Shown here one piece after another: positions 17,814-27,999 of a DNA stretch of 64,000 nt. Positions within the stretch are counted from its first letter, which is position 1. Each line of letters opens with the position of its first letter. Both the position numbers and the translations under genes were made by a program. The stretch spans positions 1-64,000 of the forward strand of contig NZ_JAFIQY010000002.1 of the NCBI RefSeq assembly GCF_022271435.1. The letters run 5' to 3'. Source of the stretch: Streptomyces monomycini. GTDB lineage: Bacteria; Actinomycetota; Actinomycetes; Streptomycetales; Streptomycetaceae. The notes under the pieces were generated by a model, which saw nothing but the letters and a program-made list of their open reading frames with translations, had not been told where the DNA came from and made no database searches.

Positions 17814-17847
17814 GTGGACCGAACCGGCCGTGTCCCTTTCGGTCCAC
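17814..17847. promoter_or_regulatory. Candidate cluster operator, copy 2
   Basis: A perfect 10-bp inverted repeat, GTGGACCGAA and TTCGGTCCAC, separated by 14 bp (CCGGCCGTGTCCCT). It is related to the element at 8936-8969 with the same arm spacing and near-identical spacer. It sits 47-80 bp upstream of rmlA and could control the whole five-gene sugar operon. Confidence 0.6.
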
Positions 17848-17872
17848 GGCCGGGCCCTGCGGCGGCGGACGG

Positions 17873-17912
17873 GGACAGGCCGGCCGGTGCCCTGCCACCG
17901 GCCGGCCTGTCC
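17873..17912 (-). terminator. Intrinsic terminator after the LuxR-type regulator
   Basis: Perfect 17-bp arms (GGACAGGCCGGCCGGTG and its complement) with a 6-nt loop. It begins 4 bp beyond the regulator stop codon. There is no U-run, as is usual in Streptomyces. It insulates the regulator from the rmlA operon. Confidence 0.8.
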
Positions 17913-17915
17913 GCT

Positions 17916-18953
17916 TCACGCGGTGCGCTGCACCTCGGGAGACGACGCCGGCAGGTAGCCCAGCTGAGCGGCGAGCACCCCGGCCTGGAACCGGCTGCGC
18001 GCCTTCATCCCCGTCATCGCGTCGGTCGCGATCCGGCGCGCCGTCCGGGCCGAGACGCCCAGCCGCCGGGCGACCGTGGCGTCCGTGTGGCCCTCGGCGA
18101 GCAGTTGCAGCGCGGCGAGGTGCTGCCGGGTGAAGCCGTCCGCCGCGCGCCGGGACGGCGGTGGGCCCAGCCGTTCCGCCGCTGCCCACACGGCGTCGAA
18201 CAGCGTGCTCAGCGCGGCCACGACGCCCGGCACCCTCACGGCGACGGCGGCCTCCGTGGCGCCCTCGCCGGCCGTGAAGACGAGCGCGGAACGGCGGTCG
18301 ACGACGACCATGCGGGTGGGGAGCACGGCGGCGGTACGGACCTCCGCGCCGGCCGCCGCCAGCCGTTCGGCGTGGGCCACGGCGTCCGGATCGTTGCGGG
18401 CGCTGTCGAGGCAGACGGTGCGTATCCGGATGCCGCGAGCGAGCAGGTCCTCGTGCAGGCGCGGGGCGGCGGACGCGTCGGACGACGGGTACGGCTGCCC
18501 GGCGGCGAACACCTGCAATTCCTCTTCGGCGAGGGTGCCGATTTCCCGTACGTGGTCGCTGATCCGGTCGGCTCCCAGGACGCGGAACACCCCGTGGTCG
18601 GTGACGGAATGCTGGTGCGTGGCGAATTCGGAGACGAGCCGGGCGGCGGCCGCCCGGCTTTCCTCCACGCGCTGCTGCTGCGCGGCGAGTTCGGCCTGCT
18701 GCCGGGCGAGCAGAATGTCCATGCCCAGGCGCGGGCTCACCGCATAGAGCCGCCCGGGGTGTTCCGTGGAAGGGTGCGCCAGGGCGAGGCCGGCCAGCCG
18801 GCCGAGGGCCCGCTCGGCCTCCTGCCCGGTCATTCCCGTACGGGCTGCCAATTCCGCGGCCGAGGCGTGCGGTTGGGCCAGCAGGGCGCGGTAGACCGAT
18901 TCCGTCGCCGGTTCGACGCCCAGCCTTCCGAGAACGTACTCCGACGTGCGCAT
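17916..18953 (-). CDS. LuxR-type transcriptional regulator with TrmB-like N-terminus
   Basis: A 345-residue protein. The N-terminal ~75 residues (LGVEPATESVYRALLAQPHA, AELAARTGMTGQEAERALGRL) look like a TrmB-type winged helix. A charged probable coiled coil follows (residues about 80-112), then a middle domain, and the C-terminal ~60 residues (LAALQLLAEGHTDATVARRL, GVSARTARRI) form a LuxR-type HTH. There is no receiver domain and no large ATPase domain. Regulators of this build are common in Streptomyces biosynthetic clusters. It is transcribed in the same direction as, and just before, the sugar operon, but is separated from it by a strong terminator. It is the likeliest reader of the two 34-bp elements (inference). 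Confidence 0.85.
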   Translation of the reverse strand: MRTSEYVLGRLGVEPATESVYRALLAQPHASAAELAARTGMTGQEAERALGRLAGLALAHPSTEHPGRLYAVSPRLGMDILLARQQAELAAQQQRVEESRAAAARLVSEFATHQHSVTDHGVFRVLGADRISDHVREIGTLAEEELQVFAAGQPYPSSDASAAPRLHEDLLARGIRIRTVCLDSARNDPDAVAHAERLAAAGAEVRTAAVLPTRMVVVDRRSALVFTAGEGATEAAVAVRVPGVVAALSTLFDAVWAAAERLGPPPSRRAADGFTRQHLAALQLLAEGHTDATVARRLGVSARTARRIATDAMTGMKARSRFQAGVLAAQLGYLPASSPEVQRTA

Positions 18954-19132
18954 GATTCCCCCCTGAGATGCGGCACCTGACTACGACGGCGGGCGCCCCA
19001 CACGCCCGGCCCGCCGGGGAGCCCTGTCGGACGTCCCACCCGGGACCACGGATGCGGGGGCCGCACGACTCAACGTCGCGCCGGGGAAAGCGCGGCTGTG
19101 TCCTGTCTCACGGTGCTGCCGCGCCGGTTCCC

Positions 19133-19585
19133 TCACCGGTCTCCGGCGAGCCGTGCGGCGGCCTCGTGCATCGCCAGTTCGAGCACGACCGGTTCGGTGA
19201 GCCGGCCGGTGCCGTCCGGGACGACCAGCCAGCGCACCCCGCCGGTCGCCCGCCCCGGGTACGGCACCACGATCCAGCTGCCGTCGCCCGCGCCGCGCAC
19301 GCCCGTACCGAGCCAGCGCGCCGCGGTGCCCGGCGGCACGAAGAATCCCGTACGGGTGTCCCCGAAGTCCGCGAGGACCGGCCCCGGCAGCTCCAGTACG
19401 CGGGTCAGTACGTCCAGGGTCGGGCGTCCCAGGGCGCCGGGCACGATCAGCACGTCCCAGAGCCGGCCGGCCGGGAGCAGGGCGACCCCGAGGGGGTTGC
19501 GCTCCCATTCCCACCGGCAGGCGTCCGGGTCCGCTGCCGCCGTCACCAGCCACTCCACTGCGTTCTTCGCCCCCGCGGCGTCCAT
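19133..19585 (-). CDS. Conserved hypothetical protein, possible primase/polymerase-like fragment
   Basis: A 150-residue soluble protein beginning MDAAGAKNAVEWLVTAAADP, with GFFVPPGTAARWLGTGVRGA and WIVVPYPGRATGGVRWLVVP. I recognise this as a small protein often present in Streptomyces genomes and sometimes labelled as related to the N-terminus of bifunctional DNA primase/polymerases. No catalytic acidic pair is evident, so the function is open. GAGGAG just before the ATG fixes the start at 19585. It marks the return to core synteny to the right of the isonitrile cluster. Confidence 0.72.
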   Translation of the reverse strand: MDAAGAKNAVEWLVTAAADPDACRWEWERNPLGVALLPAGRLWDVLIVPGALGRPTLDVLTRVLELPGPVLADFGDTRTGFFVPPGTAARWLGTGVRGAGDGSWIVVPYPGRATGGVRWLVVPDGTGRLTEPVVLELAMHEAAARLAGDR

Positions 19586-19815
19586 GTCTCCTCGCTTCCG
19601 CGGTCCCCTCGGACCGCTGTCCGCCCGGTGAGAGGCGGCGGAGGCGGCATCCTTACACGGGTTTGCCGGGGTTTTTCGCGGAAGGCGGGAGCAAGCGGGG
19701 GCGCGGAGTGGTGTACCGGCGCGCGGGAGGGGCGGGCGGCGGGGCCCGGACACCGGCCGGGTACGGAACGCGCCCCTCCGGGGCCTGCCCGGGCCCCACC
19801 AGGACCTGCCGGCCC

Positions 19816-21231
19816 TCAGCTGTCGAAGCCCAGCCCGGCCTTGTCCATCGCGCGCAGCCACAGGTTGCGCCGGCCGCCGTGGGTGTCGGCCCGCGTCATC
19901 GACCACTGCGTCAGCCCGATCCCGGCCCAGCGCAGCGGCTCCGGCGGGAACGGCAGCGGCTTCCTGCGGACCATCTCCAGCTCGGTGCGTTCGGTCCGCT
20001 CCCCCGCCAGGAGGTCGAGCATCACCTCGGCCCCGAAGCGGGTGGCGCCCACGCCCAGGCCGGTGTACCCGGCGGCGTAGGCGACCCGCCCGGCGTGCGC
20101 GGTGCCGAAGAAGGCGGAGAAACGCGAGCAGGTGTCGATGGCACCGCCCCAGGCGTGGGTGAAGCGCAGGCCGTCCAGCTGGGGGAAGCACTGGAAGAAG
20201 TGCCGGGCCAGCTTCTCGTACGTGGCGGGGCGGTGGTCGTACTCGGCCCGGACCGCCGCGTTGAAGCGGTAGACGGCGTCGTAGCCGCCCCACAGGATGC
20301 GGTGGTCGGCGGTACGGCGGAAGTAGTGGAAGTGGTGGTTGCTGTCGGACAGGCCCTGGCGGCCCTGCCAGCCGATCGCCGCCTGCTGTTCGGCGGAGAG
20401 CGGCTCGGTCATCAGCACGTGGTCGTAGACGGGCACGACGTACGGGCGGACGCGGCGCACCAGGGACGGGAAGACGTTGGTGCCGAGGGCGATCCGGCGG
20501 GCGAAGACCCGGCCGTACGGGGTGCGGGCGGCCATGCCCACGCCGTCGGCGGCGAGGGCGGTGGCGGGCGTGTGCTCGTAGATCCGCACGCCGAGGTCCA
20601 GGCAGGCCTTCTTCAGCCCCCAGGCGAGGCGGGCCGGGTTGAGCATGGCGACGCCCGTACGGTTCCAGAGGCCGGCCAGGAACGTCGGCGAGACGACGTG
20701 CTCGCGCAGCGCCTCGCGGTCGAGGAATTCCACCCCGGACAGCCCCAGTCGCGCGGCCTGTTCGGCGCCTTCCTTCAGCTCGGCGACCTGGTGGGGTTCG
20801 GTGGCGATGTCGATCTCGCCGGTGCGTTCGAAGGCGCAGTCGATGCCGTGGCGGGCGACGGTGTCCTCGATGGCGTCGAGGTTGCGGGCGCCCAGTTCCT
20901 CCAGCTTCGTCAGCTCGTCCGGCCAGCGGTCCAGGCCGTTGCCGAGACCGTGGGTCAGGGAGGCGGCGCAGAAGCCCCCGTTGCGGCCGGACGCGGCCCA
21001 GCCGACCTCCTGGCCCTCCACGAGGACGACGTCGCGTCCGGGGTCGCGTTCCTTGGCGATCAGCGCGGTCCACAGGCCGGAGTAGCCGCCGCCGACGACG
21101 AGCAGATCGGTGCGTTCGTCGCCGACGAGGGCGGGCAGGGCGGCCGGACGGTCCGCGTCGTCCAGCCAGAAGGAGACCGGCGCGGCGTCCGCGAGGGCGT
21201 GGGCGGGGGTGCTCATGGCAGCTCGTGCCAT
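19816..21231 (-). CDS. FAD-dependent amine oxidase (PuuB-like / gamma-glutamylputrescine oxidase family)
   Basis: A 471-residue DAO-family flavoprotein. The FAD-binding GGGYSGLW motif lies near residue 46, EVGWAASGRNGGFCAASLTHG is the second conserved block, and YAAGYTGLGVGATRFGAEV is the C-terminal flavin-contact segment. In this family PuuB oxidises gamma-glutamylputrescine to the aldehyde and others oxidise glycine-type amines. The gene lies directly after the polyamine transporter genes in the same orientation, which favours a polyamine substrate. GAGGAG at 21241-21246 supports the ATG at 21231. No gamma-glutamylputrescine synthetase is in the window. Confidence 0.82.
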   Translation of the reverse strand: MARAAMSTPAHALADAAPVSFWLDDADRPAALPALVGDERTDLLVVGGGYSGLWTALIAKERDPGRDVVLVEGQEVGWAASGRNGGFCAASLTHGLGNGLDRWPDELTKLEELGARNLDAIEDTVARHGIDCAFERTGEIDIATEPHQVAELKEGAEQAARLGLSGVEFLDREALREHVVSPTFLAGLWNRTGVAMLNPARLAWGLKKACLDLGVRIYEHTPATALAADGVGMAARTPYGRVFARRIALGTNVFPSLVRRVRPYVVPVYDHVLMTEPLSAEQQAAIGWQGRQGLSDSNHHFHYFRRTADHRILWGGYDAVYRFNAAVRAEYDHRPATYEKLARHFFQCFPQLDGLRFTHAWGGAIDTCSRFSAFFGTAHAGRVAYAAGYTGLGVGATRFGAEVMLDLLAGERTERTELEMVRRKPLPFPPEPLRWAGIGLTQWSMTRADTHGGRRNLWLRAMDKAGLGFDS

Positions 21232-21236
21232 GTTTC

Positions 21237-22031
21237 TCAGCTCCTCTTCCGGCGTCCGGAGAGCAGTTGCCCTCCCAGGACGCAGAGCACGGCGATGAGG
21301 AACATCGCCGTTCCGATGACATTGATCTGAACGGGTGTGCCACGCTGCGCCGATCCCCAGACGAACATGGGGAACGTCACGGTGGAGCCGGCGTTGAAGT
21401 TGGTGATGATGAAGTCGTCGAAGGACAGCGCGAAGGAGAGCAGCGCGCCCGCCGCGATGCCGGGGGCGGCGATCGGCAGCGTCACGCGCAGGAACGTCTG
21501 CGCGGGGGACGCGTAGAGATCCTGGGCCGCCTGTTCCAGGCGCGGGTCCATGCTCATCACGCGGGCCTTGACCGCAGTGACGACAAAACTCAGGCAGAAC
21601 ATGATGTGCGCGATCAGGATCGTCCAGAAACCGAAGCGGATGCCCATGTTGAGGAAGAGGGTGGCCAGCGAGGCGGCCATCACCACCTCGGGCATCGCCA
21701 TCGGCAGGAAGATCAGGGTGTTGACGGCGGGCCGGGCCCGGAAGCGGTAGCGGGCCAGCGCGAAGGCGATCATGGTGCCCAGTACGGTCGCGCCGGCCGT
21801 CGCCCAGAGCGCGATCCGCAGGCTCAGGCCCAGCGATCCGCACAGGTCGGCGACGCCGCAAGGATCGGCCCAGGCGTCCGCGGAGAAGCGCTGCCACGCG
21901 TAGTTGAAGCGGCCGTTGGGCTTGTTGAACGAGAAGACCAGGACGACGAGGTTGGGCAGGATCAGGTACCCGAGCGTGCCGAGGCCCGCGAGCACGACGA
22001 GGTGGCGGCGCAGCCACCGGAGCACGGCCAT
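21237..22031 (-). CDS. Polyamine ABC transporter permease, PotC-like
   Basis: A 264-residue integral membrane protein of the binding-protein-dependent permease family with about six hydrophobic segments. The EAA-loop motif EQAAQDLYASPAQTFLRVTLP contacts the ATPase. It is the second permease of the system. Its ATG overlaps the stop of the preceding permease by 1 nt, so the two are probably translated together. With the neighbouring ATPase and binding protein it should import spermidine or putrescine. Confidence 0.9.
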   Translation of the reverse strand: MAVLRWLRRHLVVLAGLGTLGYLILPNLVVLVFSFNKPNGRFNYAWQRFSADAWADPCGVADLCGSLGLSLRIALWATAGATVLGTMIAFALARYRFRARPAVNTLIFLPMAMPEVVMAASLATLFLNMGIRFGFWTILIAHIMFCLSFVVTAVKARVMSMDPRLEQAAQDLYASPAQTFLRVTLPIAAPGIAAGALLSFALSFDDFIITNFNAGSTVTFPMFVWGSAQRGTPVQINVIGTAMFLIAVLCVLGGQLLSGRRKRS

Positions 22032-22956
22032 CAGACCAGGTCCTCCGTCCCGGACTTGCGGATGTAGAGCGTGACCATGGCGAGGATGGCCGCCATGAGG
22101 ATGAAGGAGAGCGCGGCGGCGGTCGGGTAGTCCAGGACGCGCAGGAACTGCGACTGGATGACGTTGCCGATCATCTTCTGGTCGGTGGAGCCGAGCAGTT
22201 CGGCGTTGATGTAGTCGCCCGCCGCGGGAATGAAGGTCAGCAGGGTGCCGGCCACCACGCCGGGCATGGACAGCGGGAACGTCACCCGGCGGAAGGTGGT
22301 GACCGGGCGCGCGTACAGGTCGCCGGCGGCCTCGTGCAGCCGGGGGTCGATGCGCTCCAGCGAGGTGTAGAGCGGCAGCACCATGAACGGCAGGAAGTTG
22401 TACGTCAGGCCGCAGACCACCGCCAGCGGCGTGGCCAGCACCCGCTGCCCCTCGGTCAGCCCGAGCCAGCTGGTCACGTCCAGGACGTGCAGCGAGTTCA
22501 GTACGCCGACCACCGGGCCGCCGTCCGCCAGGATCGTCTTCCAGGCCAGCGTGCGGATCAGGAAGCTGGTGAAGAACGGGGCGATGACCAGGATCATCAC
22601 GACGTTGCGCCAGCGGCCCGCCTTGAAGGCGATGAGGTACGCGAGCGGGTAGCCCAGGACCAGGCAGAGCACGGTCGCGGTGGCCGCGTAGCCGACCGAG
22701 CGCAGGAACTGCGGCCAGTACGCGCCGAGCGCGTCCCAGTAGGCGGCGAAGTGCCAGGTGACCTTGAAGCCCTCTTCGAGGGAGCCGGTCTGCACCGACG
22801 TGGACGCCTGGTAGACGAGCGGGGCGGCGAAGAAGACGACCAGCCACAGGATGCCGGGCAGCAACAGCCAGTACGGGACGAGCCGCTTGCGCGTGCCGCG
22901 TGCCCGGCCCCCGGGCGCGTCCGCGGAGGCGGGTGGTGGCGCCTCGGTGGCCGTCG

Positions 22957-22960
<4 letters not shown>
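22031..22960 (-). CDS. Polyamine ABC transporter permease, PotB-like
   Basis: A 309-residue permease with an N-terminal cytosolic tail, about six membrane spans starting at PYWLLLPGILWLVVFFAAPL, and the EAA-loop motif HEAAGDLYARPVTTFRRVTFP. It pairs with the PotC-like protein to form the membrane pore. The ATG at 22960 overlaps the stop of the ATPase gene by 4 nt (ATGA), consistent with one operon. Confidence 0.9.
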
Positions 22961-24105
<1,145 letters not shown>

Positions 24106-24226
24106 GGGTGGTCCCGTGGGTCGGAGGGCGGGGCGGGGCGGACCCGGGCGAGCCGGTCCGTCGCCTTTTCAGGCACCGGGGCGGTTCCGGGGCCGGTTCA
24201 GGAGGCGGGCCGGGCCCGAAGCCTTC

Positions 24227-25471
24227 TCAGGCGCCCGTCAGATCGGCGAATTTCTGGGTGAATTCCTTGCTCTCCCCGGCGTTCAGGGCCCGGAAGGAAT
24301 GCGACCTGGCGGCCATCTCCCGGTCCGGGAGGATCAGCGGATTGTCCGCCAGGTCCCGGTCGATCTTCGCCAGTTCCTCGCGTACCCCGTCGACCGGGCA
24401 CACGTAATTGATGTAAGCAGCGATCCGCGCCGCCACCTTCGGCTCGTAGCAGTAGTCGATGAGACGCTCGGCGTTCTTCTTGTGCCGGGCCCGGTTCGGC
24501 ACCATCAGGTTGTCCGTCGACGTCATGTATCCGGCCTTCGGCACGGCGTACTTGACGTCCGGGTTGTCCTGCTGCAACTGGACGACGTCCCCGGCCCAGG
24601 CCACGCAGGCCGCGAGGTCTCCCTTGCTGAGGTCGTTGATGTAGTCGTTGCCGGTGAAACGGCGGATCTGCCGGCCGTCCACGCCCTTCTGCAGCCGGGC
24701 GACGGCCGCGTCGAAATCGTCGGCCGTGCAGTCCTCGGGCCGCTTTCCCATGTCCAGGAGCGTCAGTCCGACGCTGTCCCGCATCTCCGAGAGGAATCCG
24801 ACCCGCCCCTTGAGCTGAGGATCGTCGAGCAATTGGCTGACGGAATCGACCGTGCGCCCCTCGGTGGCCTTCGCGTTGTACGCGATGACCGCCGGAATAC
24901 CCGTCCAGGGATAGGAATGGGCCCGCCCGGGGTCCCAGTCCGGAGCGCGGAACTGCTGTGCGAGACGGTCGGACGCGTGCGGAAGATTCCCCTGGTCCAG
25001 CCGCTGGATCCAGCCCAGCGAGATCATCCGCGCGCACATCCAGTCCGTCAGCACGATCAGGTCCCGGCCGGTGTCCTGACCGGCCGCGAGCTGCGCCTGG
25101 ATCTTGCCGAAGAACTCGTCGTTGTCGTTGATGTCCTCGGTGTACTTCACCGTGATCCCGGTACGGCGGGTGAAGGCGTCCAGGGTAGGCCGGCTGCCGT
25201 CGTCGCCGACGTCCAGATACTCCGTCCAGTTGGAGAAGACGAGACGTTTCTCCTGCCCGGAGTGGTCCACGGACCGTCCGGCGTCCGTACGGCCCGCGGG
25301 CGGGATGCCGCAGGCCGACAGCGCGCCGAGACCGCCGAGCGTGAGCGCCCCCGCCCCGGACGCGCGCAGCAGCGACCGCCGGGTCATGGCCATCCGGCCG
25401 TCGGTGAGGCTGCGCCGTACGGCGGCGAGTTCGGGCGGCGACAGGCTCCCGGGCTGCTGACTGTCCTCCAT
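24227..25471 (-). CDS. Polyamine ABC transporter substrate-binding lipoprotein, PotD-like
   Basis: A 414-residue extracytoplasmic solute-binding protein. A cytosolic leader of about 28 residues precedes a twin-arginine signal (MTRRSLLRASGAGALTLGG) with lipobox LSAC, so it is probably Tat-exported and lipid-anchored. The mature part begins with the PotD-type LVFSNWTEYLDVG and contains KYTEDINDNDEFFGKI and YVCPVDGVREEL. It heads the potABC-type genes. A paralogue lies 7 kb away at 32564-33748. Confidence 0.9.
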   Translation of the reverse strand: MEDSQQPGSLSPPELAAVRRSLTDGRMAMTRRSLLRASGAGALTLGGLGALSACGIPPAGRTDAGRSVDHSGQEKRLVFSNWTEYLDVGDDGSRPTLDAFTRRTGITVKYTEDINDNDEFFGKIQAQLAAGQDTGRDLIVLTDWMCARMISLGWIQRLDQGNLPHASDRLAQQFRAPDWDPGRAHSYPWTGIPAVIAYNAKATEGRTVDSVSQLLDDPQLKGRVGFLSEMRDSVGLTLLDMGKRPEDCTADDFDAAVARLQKGVDGRQIRRFTGNDYINDLSKGDLAACVAWAGDVVQLQQDNPDVKYAVPKAGYMTSTDNLMVPNRARHKKNAERLIDYCYEPKVAARIAAYINYVCPVDGVREELAKIDRDLADNPLILPDREMAARSHSFRALNAGESKEFTQKFADLTGA

Positions 25472-25529
25472 ACGCGGTGCCCTTTCCTGATGAGCCCGGT
25501 GGTCAGCCGGTGACGATGGCCGTTCCGCG

Positions 25530-27047
25530 TCAGGCGCGGTCCCCGAAGACGGTCCGGTGCCAGTCCTTCCTCGCGGCCCCGGTGTTGTCGTACATGACGT
25601 GCTTGACCTGCGTGTAGTCCTCGAAGGAGTACGCGGACATGTCCTTGCCGAAGCCACTGGCCTTGTAGCCGCCGTGCGGCATCTCGCTGAGGATCGGGAT
25701 GTGGTCGTTGACCCAGACGCAGCCCGCCTTGATCTCGCGGGAGGCGCGGCCGGTGCGGTAGACGTCCCGGCTCCAGGCGGAGGCCGCCAGGCCGTACGGG
25801 GTGTCGTTGGCGAGCGCGATGCCCTCGTCGTCGCTGTCGAAGGGCAGCACGACCAGCACCGGGCCGAAGATCTCCTGCTGTACGGCCTCGCTGTCCTGCG
25901 CGGCGCCCGTGATGAGCGTGGGCCGGTAGTACGCGCCCTTGGCCAGGTCGCCCTGGGGCGCCTCGCCGCCCGTGACGACGGTGGCGTAGGACCGGGCGCG
26001 CTCGACGAAACCGGCGACCCGGTCGCGCTGGGTGTGCGAGACCAGCGGGCCGAGATCGGTGGCCGGGTCGAACGGGTCACCGAGCCGTACGGTCGCCATC
26101 AGGTCGGCGACGCCGCTGACGAACGCGTCGTACAGCGGGCGCTGTACGTAGGCGCGGGTGGCGGCGGTGCAGTCCTGCCCGGAGTTGATCAGGGCGCCGG
26201 CCACCGCGCCGTGCACCGCCGCCTCCAGGTCGGCGTCGTCGAAGACCACGAAGGGCGCCTTGCCGCCGAGTTCGAGGTGCAGCCGTTTGACGGTGCTCGT
26301 GGCGATCTCGGCGACCCGCTTGCCGACCGCCGTCGAGCCGGTGAAGGAGGTCATGGCGACGTCGGGGTGGGCGGCCAGGTGCTCGCCGGCCTCCCGGCCC
26401 GCGCCGGAGACGATGTTGAGCACGCCGTCCGGGATACCCGCCTCGGTGGCCGCCTGCGCGAACATCAAGGAGGTCAGCGGCGTGATCTCGGCGGGCTTCA
26501 GGACGATCGTGTTGCCCGCGGCGATGGCCGGCAGCACCTTCCAGGCCGCCATCTGCAACGGGTAGTTCCACGGCGCGATCGAGCCGACGACGCCGATGGG
26601 CTCGCGGCGGACCACGGAGGTGTGGCCGGGGCTGTACTCCCCCGCCGACCTGCCCTCCAGATGCCGCGCGGCGCCCGCGAAGAAGGCCGCGTTGTCGACC
26701 GAGCCCGGTACGTCGAACTCCTCGCTGAGCTTGACCGGCTTGCCGCACTGCAGCGACTCGGCGTACGCCAGCTCGCCGGCCCGTTCGCCCAGGACGGCGG
26801 CGAAGCGGTGCAGGGCGTTTGAGCGCTCGCCCGGGGTCGCGCCCGCCCAGCCGGGGAAGGCGTCCGCCGCGGCCCGTACGGCCGTGTCCACGTCCGCCGT
26901 CGAGGCCAGCCGGTAGCTGAACACCTGCTCGCCGGTGGCCGGATCGACCACCTGCTGGCTGCGGCCGGAACTGCCGTCCCGGAGCTCGCCGGCGAGGTAC
27001 TGCGCGCCCTCGGCGAAACGTTCGTGCACGTCGAATCGCTGAACCAT
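25530..27047 (-). CDS. Gamma-aminobutyraldehyde dehydrogenase-type aldehyde dehydrogenase
   Basis: A 505-residue NAD(P)-dependent aldehyde dehydrogenase. WNYPLQMAAWKVLPAIAAGN binds the cofactor, LHLELGGKAPFVVF holds the catalytic glutamate, and SGQDCTAATR holds the catalytic cysteine. The best functional guess from context is oxidation of 4-aminobutyraldehyde to GABA. AGGAGAG at 27050-27056 fixes the ATG at 27047. It is 58 bp upstream of the binding-protein gene in the same direction and so may lead the polyamine operon. A second such enzyme is at 33868-35322. Confidence 0.9.
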   Translation of the reverse strand: MVQRFDVHERFAEGAQYLAGELRDGSSGRSQQVVDPATGEQVFSYRLASTADVDTAVRAAADAFPGWAGATPGERSNALHRFAAVLGERAGELAYAESLQCGKPVKLSEEFDVPGSVDNAAFFAGAARHLEGRSAGEYSPGHTSVVRREPIGVVGSIAPWNYPLQMAAWKVLPAIAAGNTIVLKPAEITPLTSLMFAQAATEAGIPDGVLNIVSGAGREAGEHLAAHPDVAMTSFTGSTAVGKRVAEIATSTVKRLHLELGGKAPFVVFDDADLEAAVHGAVAGALINSGQDCTAATRAYVQRPLYDAFVSGVADLMATVRLGDPFDPATDLGPLVSHTQRDRVAGFVERARSYATVVTGGEAPQGDLAKGAYYRPTLITGAAQDSEAVQQEIFGPVLVVLPFDSDDEGIALANDTPYGLAASAWSRDVYRTGRASREIKAGCVWVNDHIPILSEMPHGGYKASGFGKDMSAYSFEDYTQVKHVMYDNTGAARKDWHRTVFGDRA

Positions 27048-27249
27048 GGTGCTCTCCTCCGCCGGGCGCCGGGGCCGCTCGGCGGCACATCCAGGCGTAG
27101 CTCTTTCCGGAATTGATGGCTGATCTTGACAGAGGGACAGGGCCTCAACAAGTGATTCCGTTGTTGCCTTTTGGTTACGCGACGGATTCTGCGATTTCCG
27201 TCGTGGGGCACCCCGACACGTTGTCAGTGCCCGCTGACAGAATCCCGGC

Positions 27250-27999
27250 ATGATGCACGACGGCACGGGGGGTACGGGGATGAACGAGGCAGCGGGACAG
27301 GACGGGGCAGGCGCGGCGGAGACCGGGGCGGGCCCGGTGGGGGCGGCGCCTGCCGGGGCCGACGGGCCGCGGTCGGTGGCGGAGCTGACCGCCGGGGCGG
27401 CCGCGGGAAAGCGGCACGCATACATCTTCTTCTGGGGCCATGCGCCACGCCGCGACGGGCAGCTCGGGGCGAGCTGCTTCAGCCAGTGGTGGCCCGCTCC
27501 GTTCACGGTCGACGGCGTGCGGTACGCCACCGCCGAGCACTGGATGATGGCCTGCAAGGCCCGGTTGTTCGGCGACCCCGAGGCGGAGCGGCGGGCGGTG
27601 TCCGCCATCCACCCGAAGCAGGCGAAGGACGCCGGCCGCTCGGTGCGCGGCTTCGACCACGCGGAGTGGGAGCGGCACCGCTTCGGGTTCGTGGTCGACG
27701 GCAACGTGCACAAGTTCGGCCAGGACCCCGCCCTGCGCGACTACCTGCTCGGCACCGGCTCCCGCGTCCTCGTCGAGGCCAGCCCGACGGACCGGATATG
27801 GGGCATCGGCCTGGCCGCCGACGACGAGCGCGCACCGGACCCGGCACGCTGGCGCGGCCTCAACCTGCTCGGCTTCGCCTTGATGGAGGCGCGCCAGCGG
27901 CTGGCCGCGGAAGCGGAGAGGGCAACGGCGACAGGAGCGGAGGCCGGGACGGGAACGGGAATGGGGCCGGGGACGGGAGTGGCGTCCGCGAAGGGCTAG
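27250..27999 (+). CDS. NADAR-family protein (YbiA/DUF1768)
   Basis: A 249-residue protein whose core (AYIFFWGH, CFSQWWPAPFTVDGVRYATA, EHWMMACKARLF, VLVEASPTDRIWGIGL) is the NADAR domain. Family members are N-glycosidases; YbiA-type proteins remove reactive riboflavin intermediates and others reverse ADP-ribosylation. Both ends are low-complexity Gly/Ala. The start is uncertain among ATGs at 27250, 27253 and 27280, the last having a G-rich stretch 8 nt upstream. Its stop and the stop of the convergent DUF4190 gene share the palindrome CTAG. No toxin gene is adjacent. Confidence 0.85.
   Translation: MMHDGTGGTGMNEAAGQDGAGAAETGAGPVGAAPAGADGPRSVAELTAGAAAGKRHAYIFFWGHAPRRDGQLGASCFSQWWPAPFTVDGVRYATAEHWMMACKARLFGDPEAERRAVSAIHPKQAKDAGRSVRGFDHAEWERHRFGFVVDGNVHKFGQDPALRDYLLGTGSRVLVEASPTDRIWGIGLAADDERAPDPARWRGLNLLGFALMEARQRLAAEAERATATGAEAGTGTGMGPGTGVASAKG

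Noticed and set aside
27996..27999. Shared CTAG stop of two convergent genes as a functional site
   Set aside because: A simple coincidence of two TAG stop codons on opposite strands.
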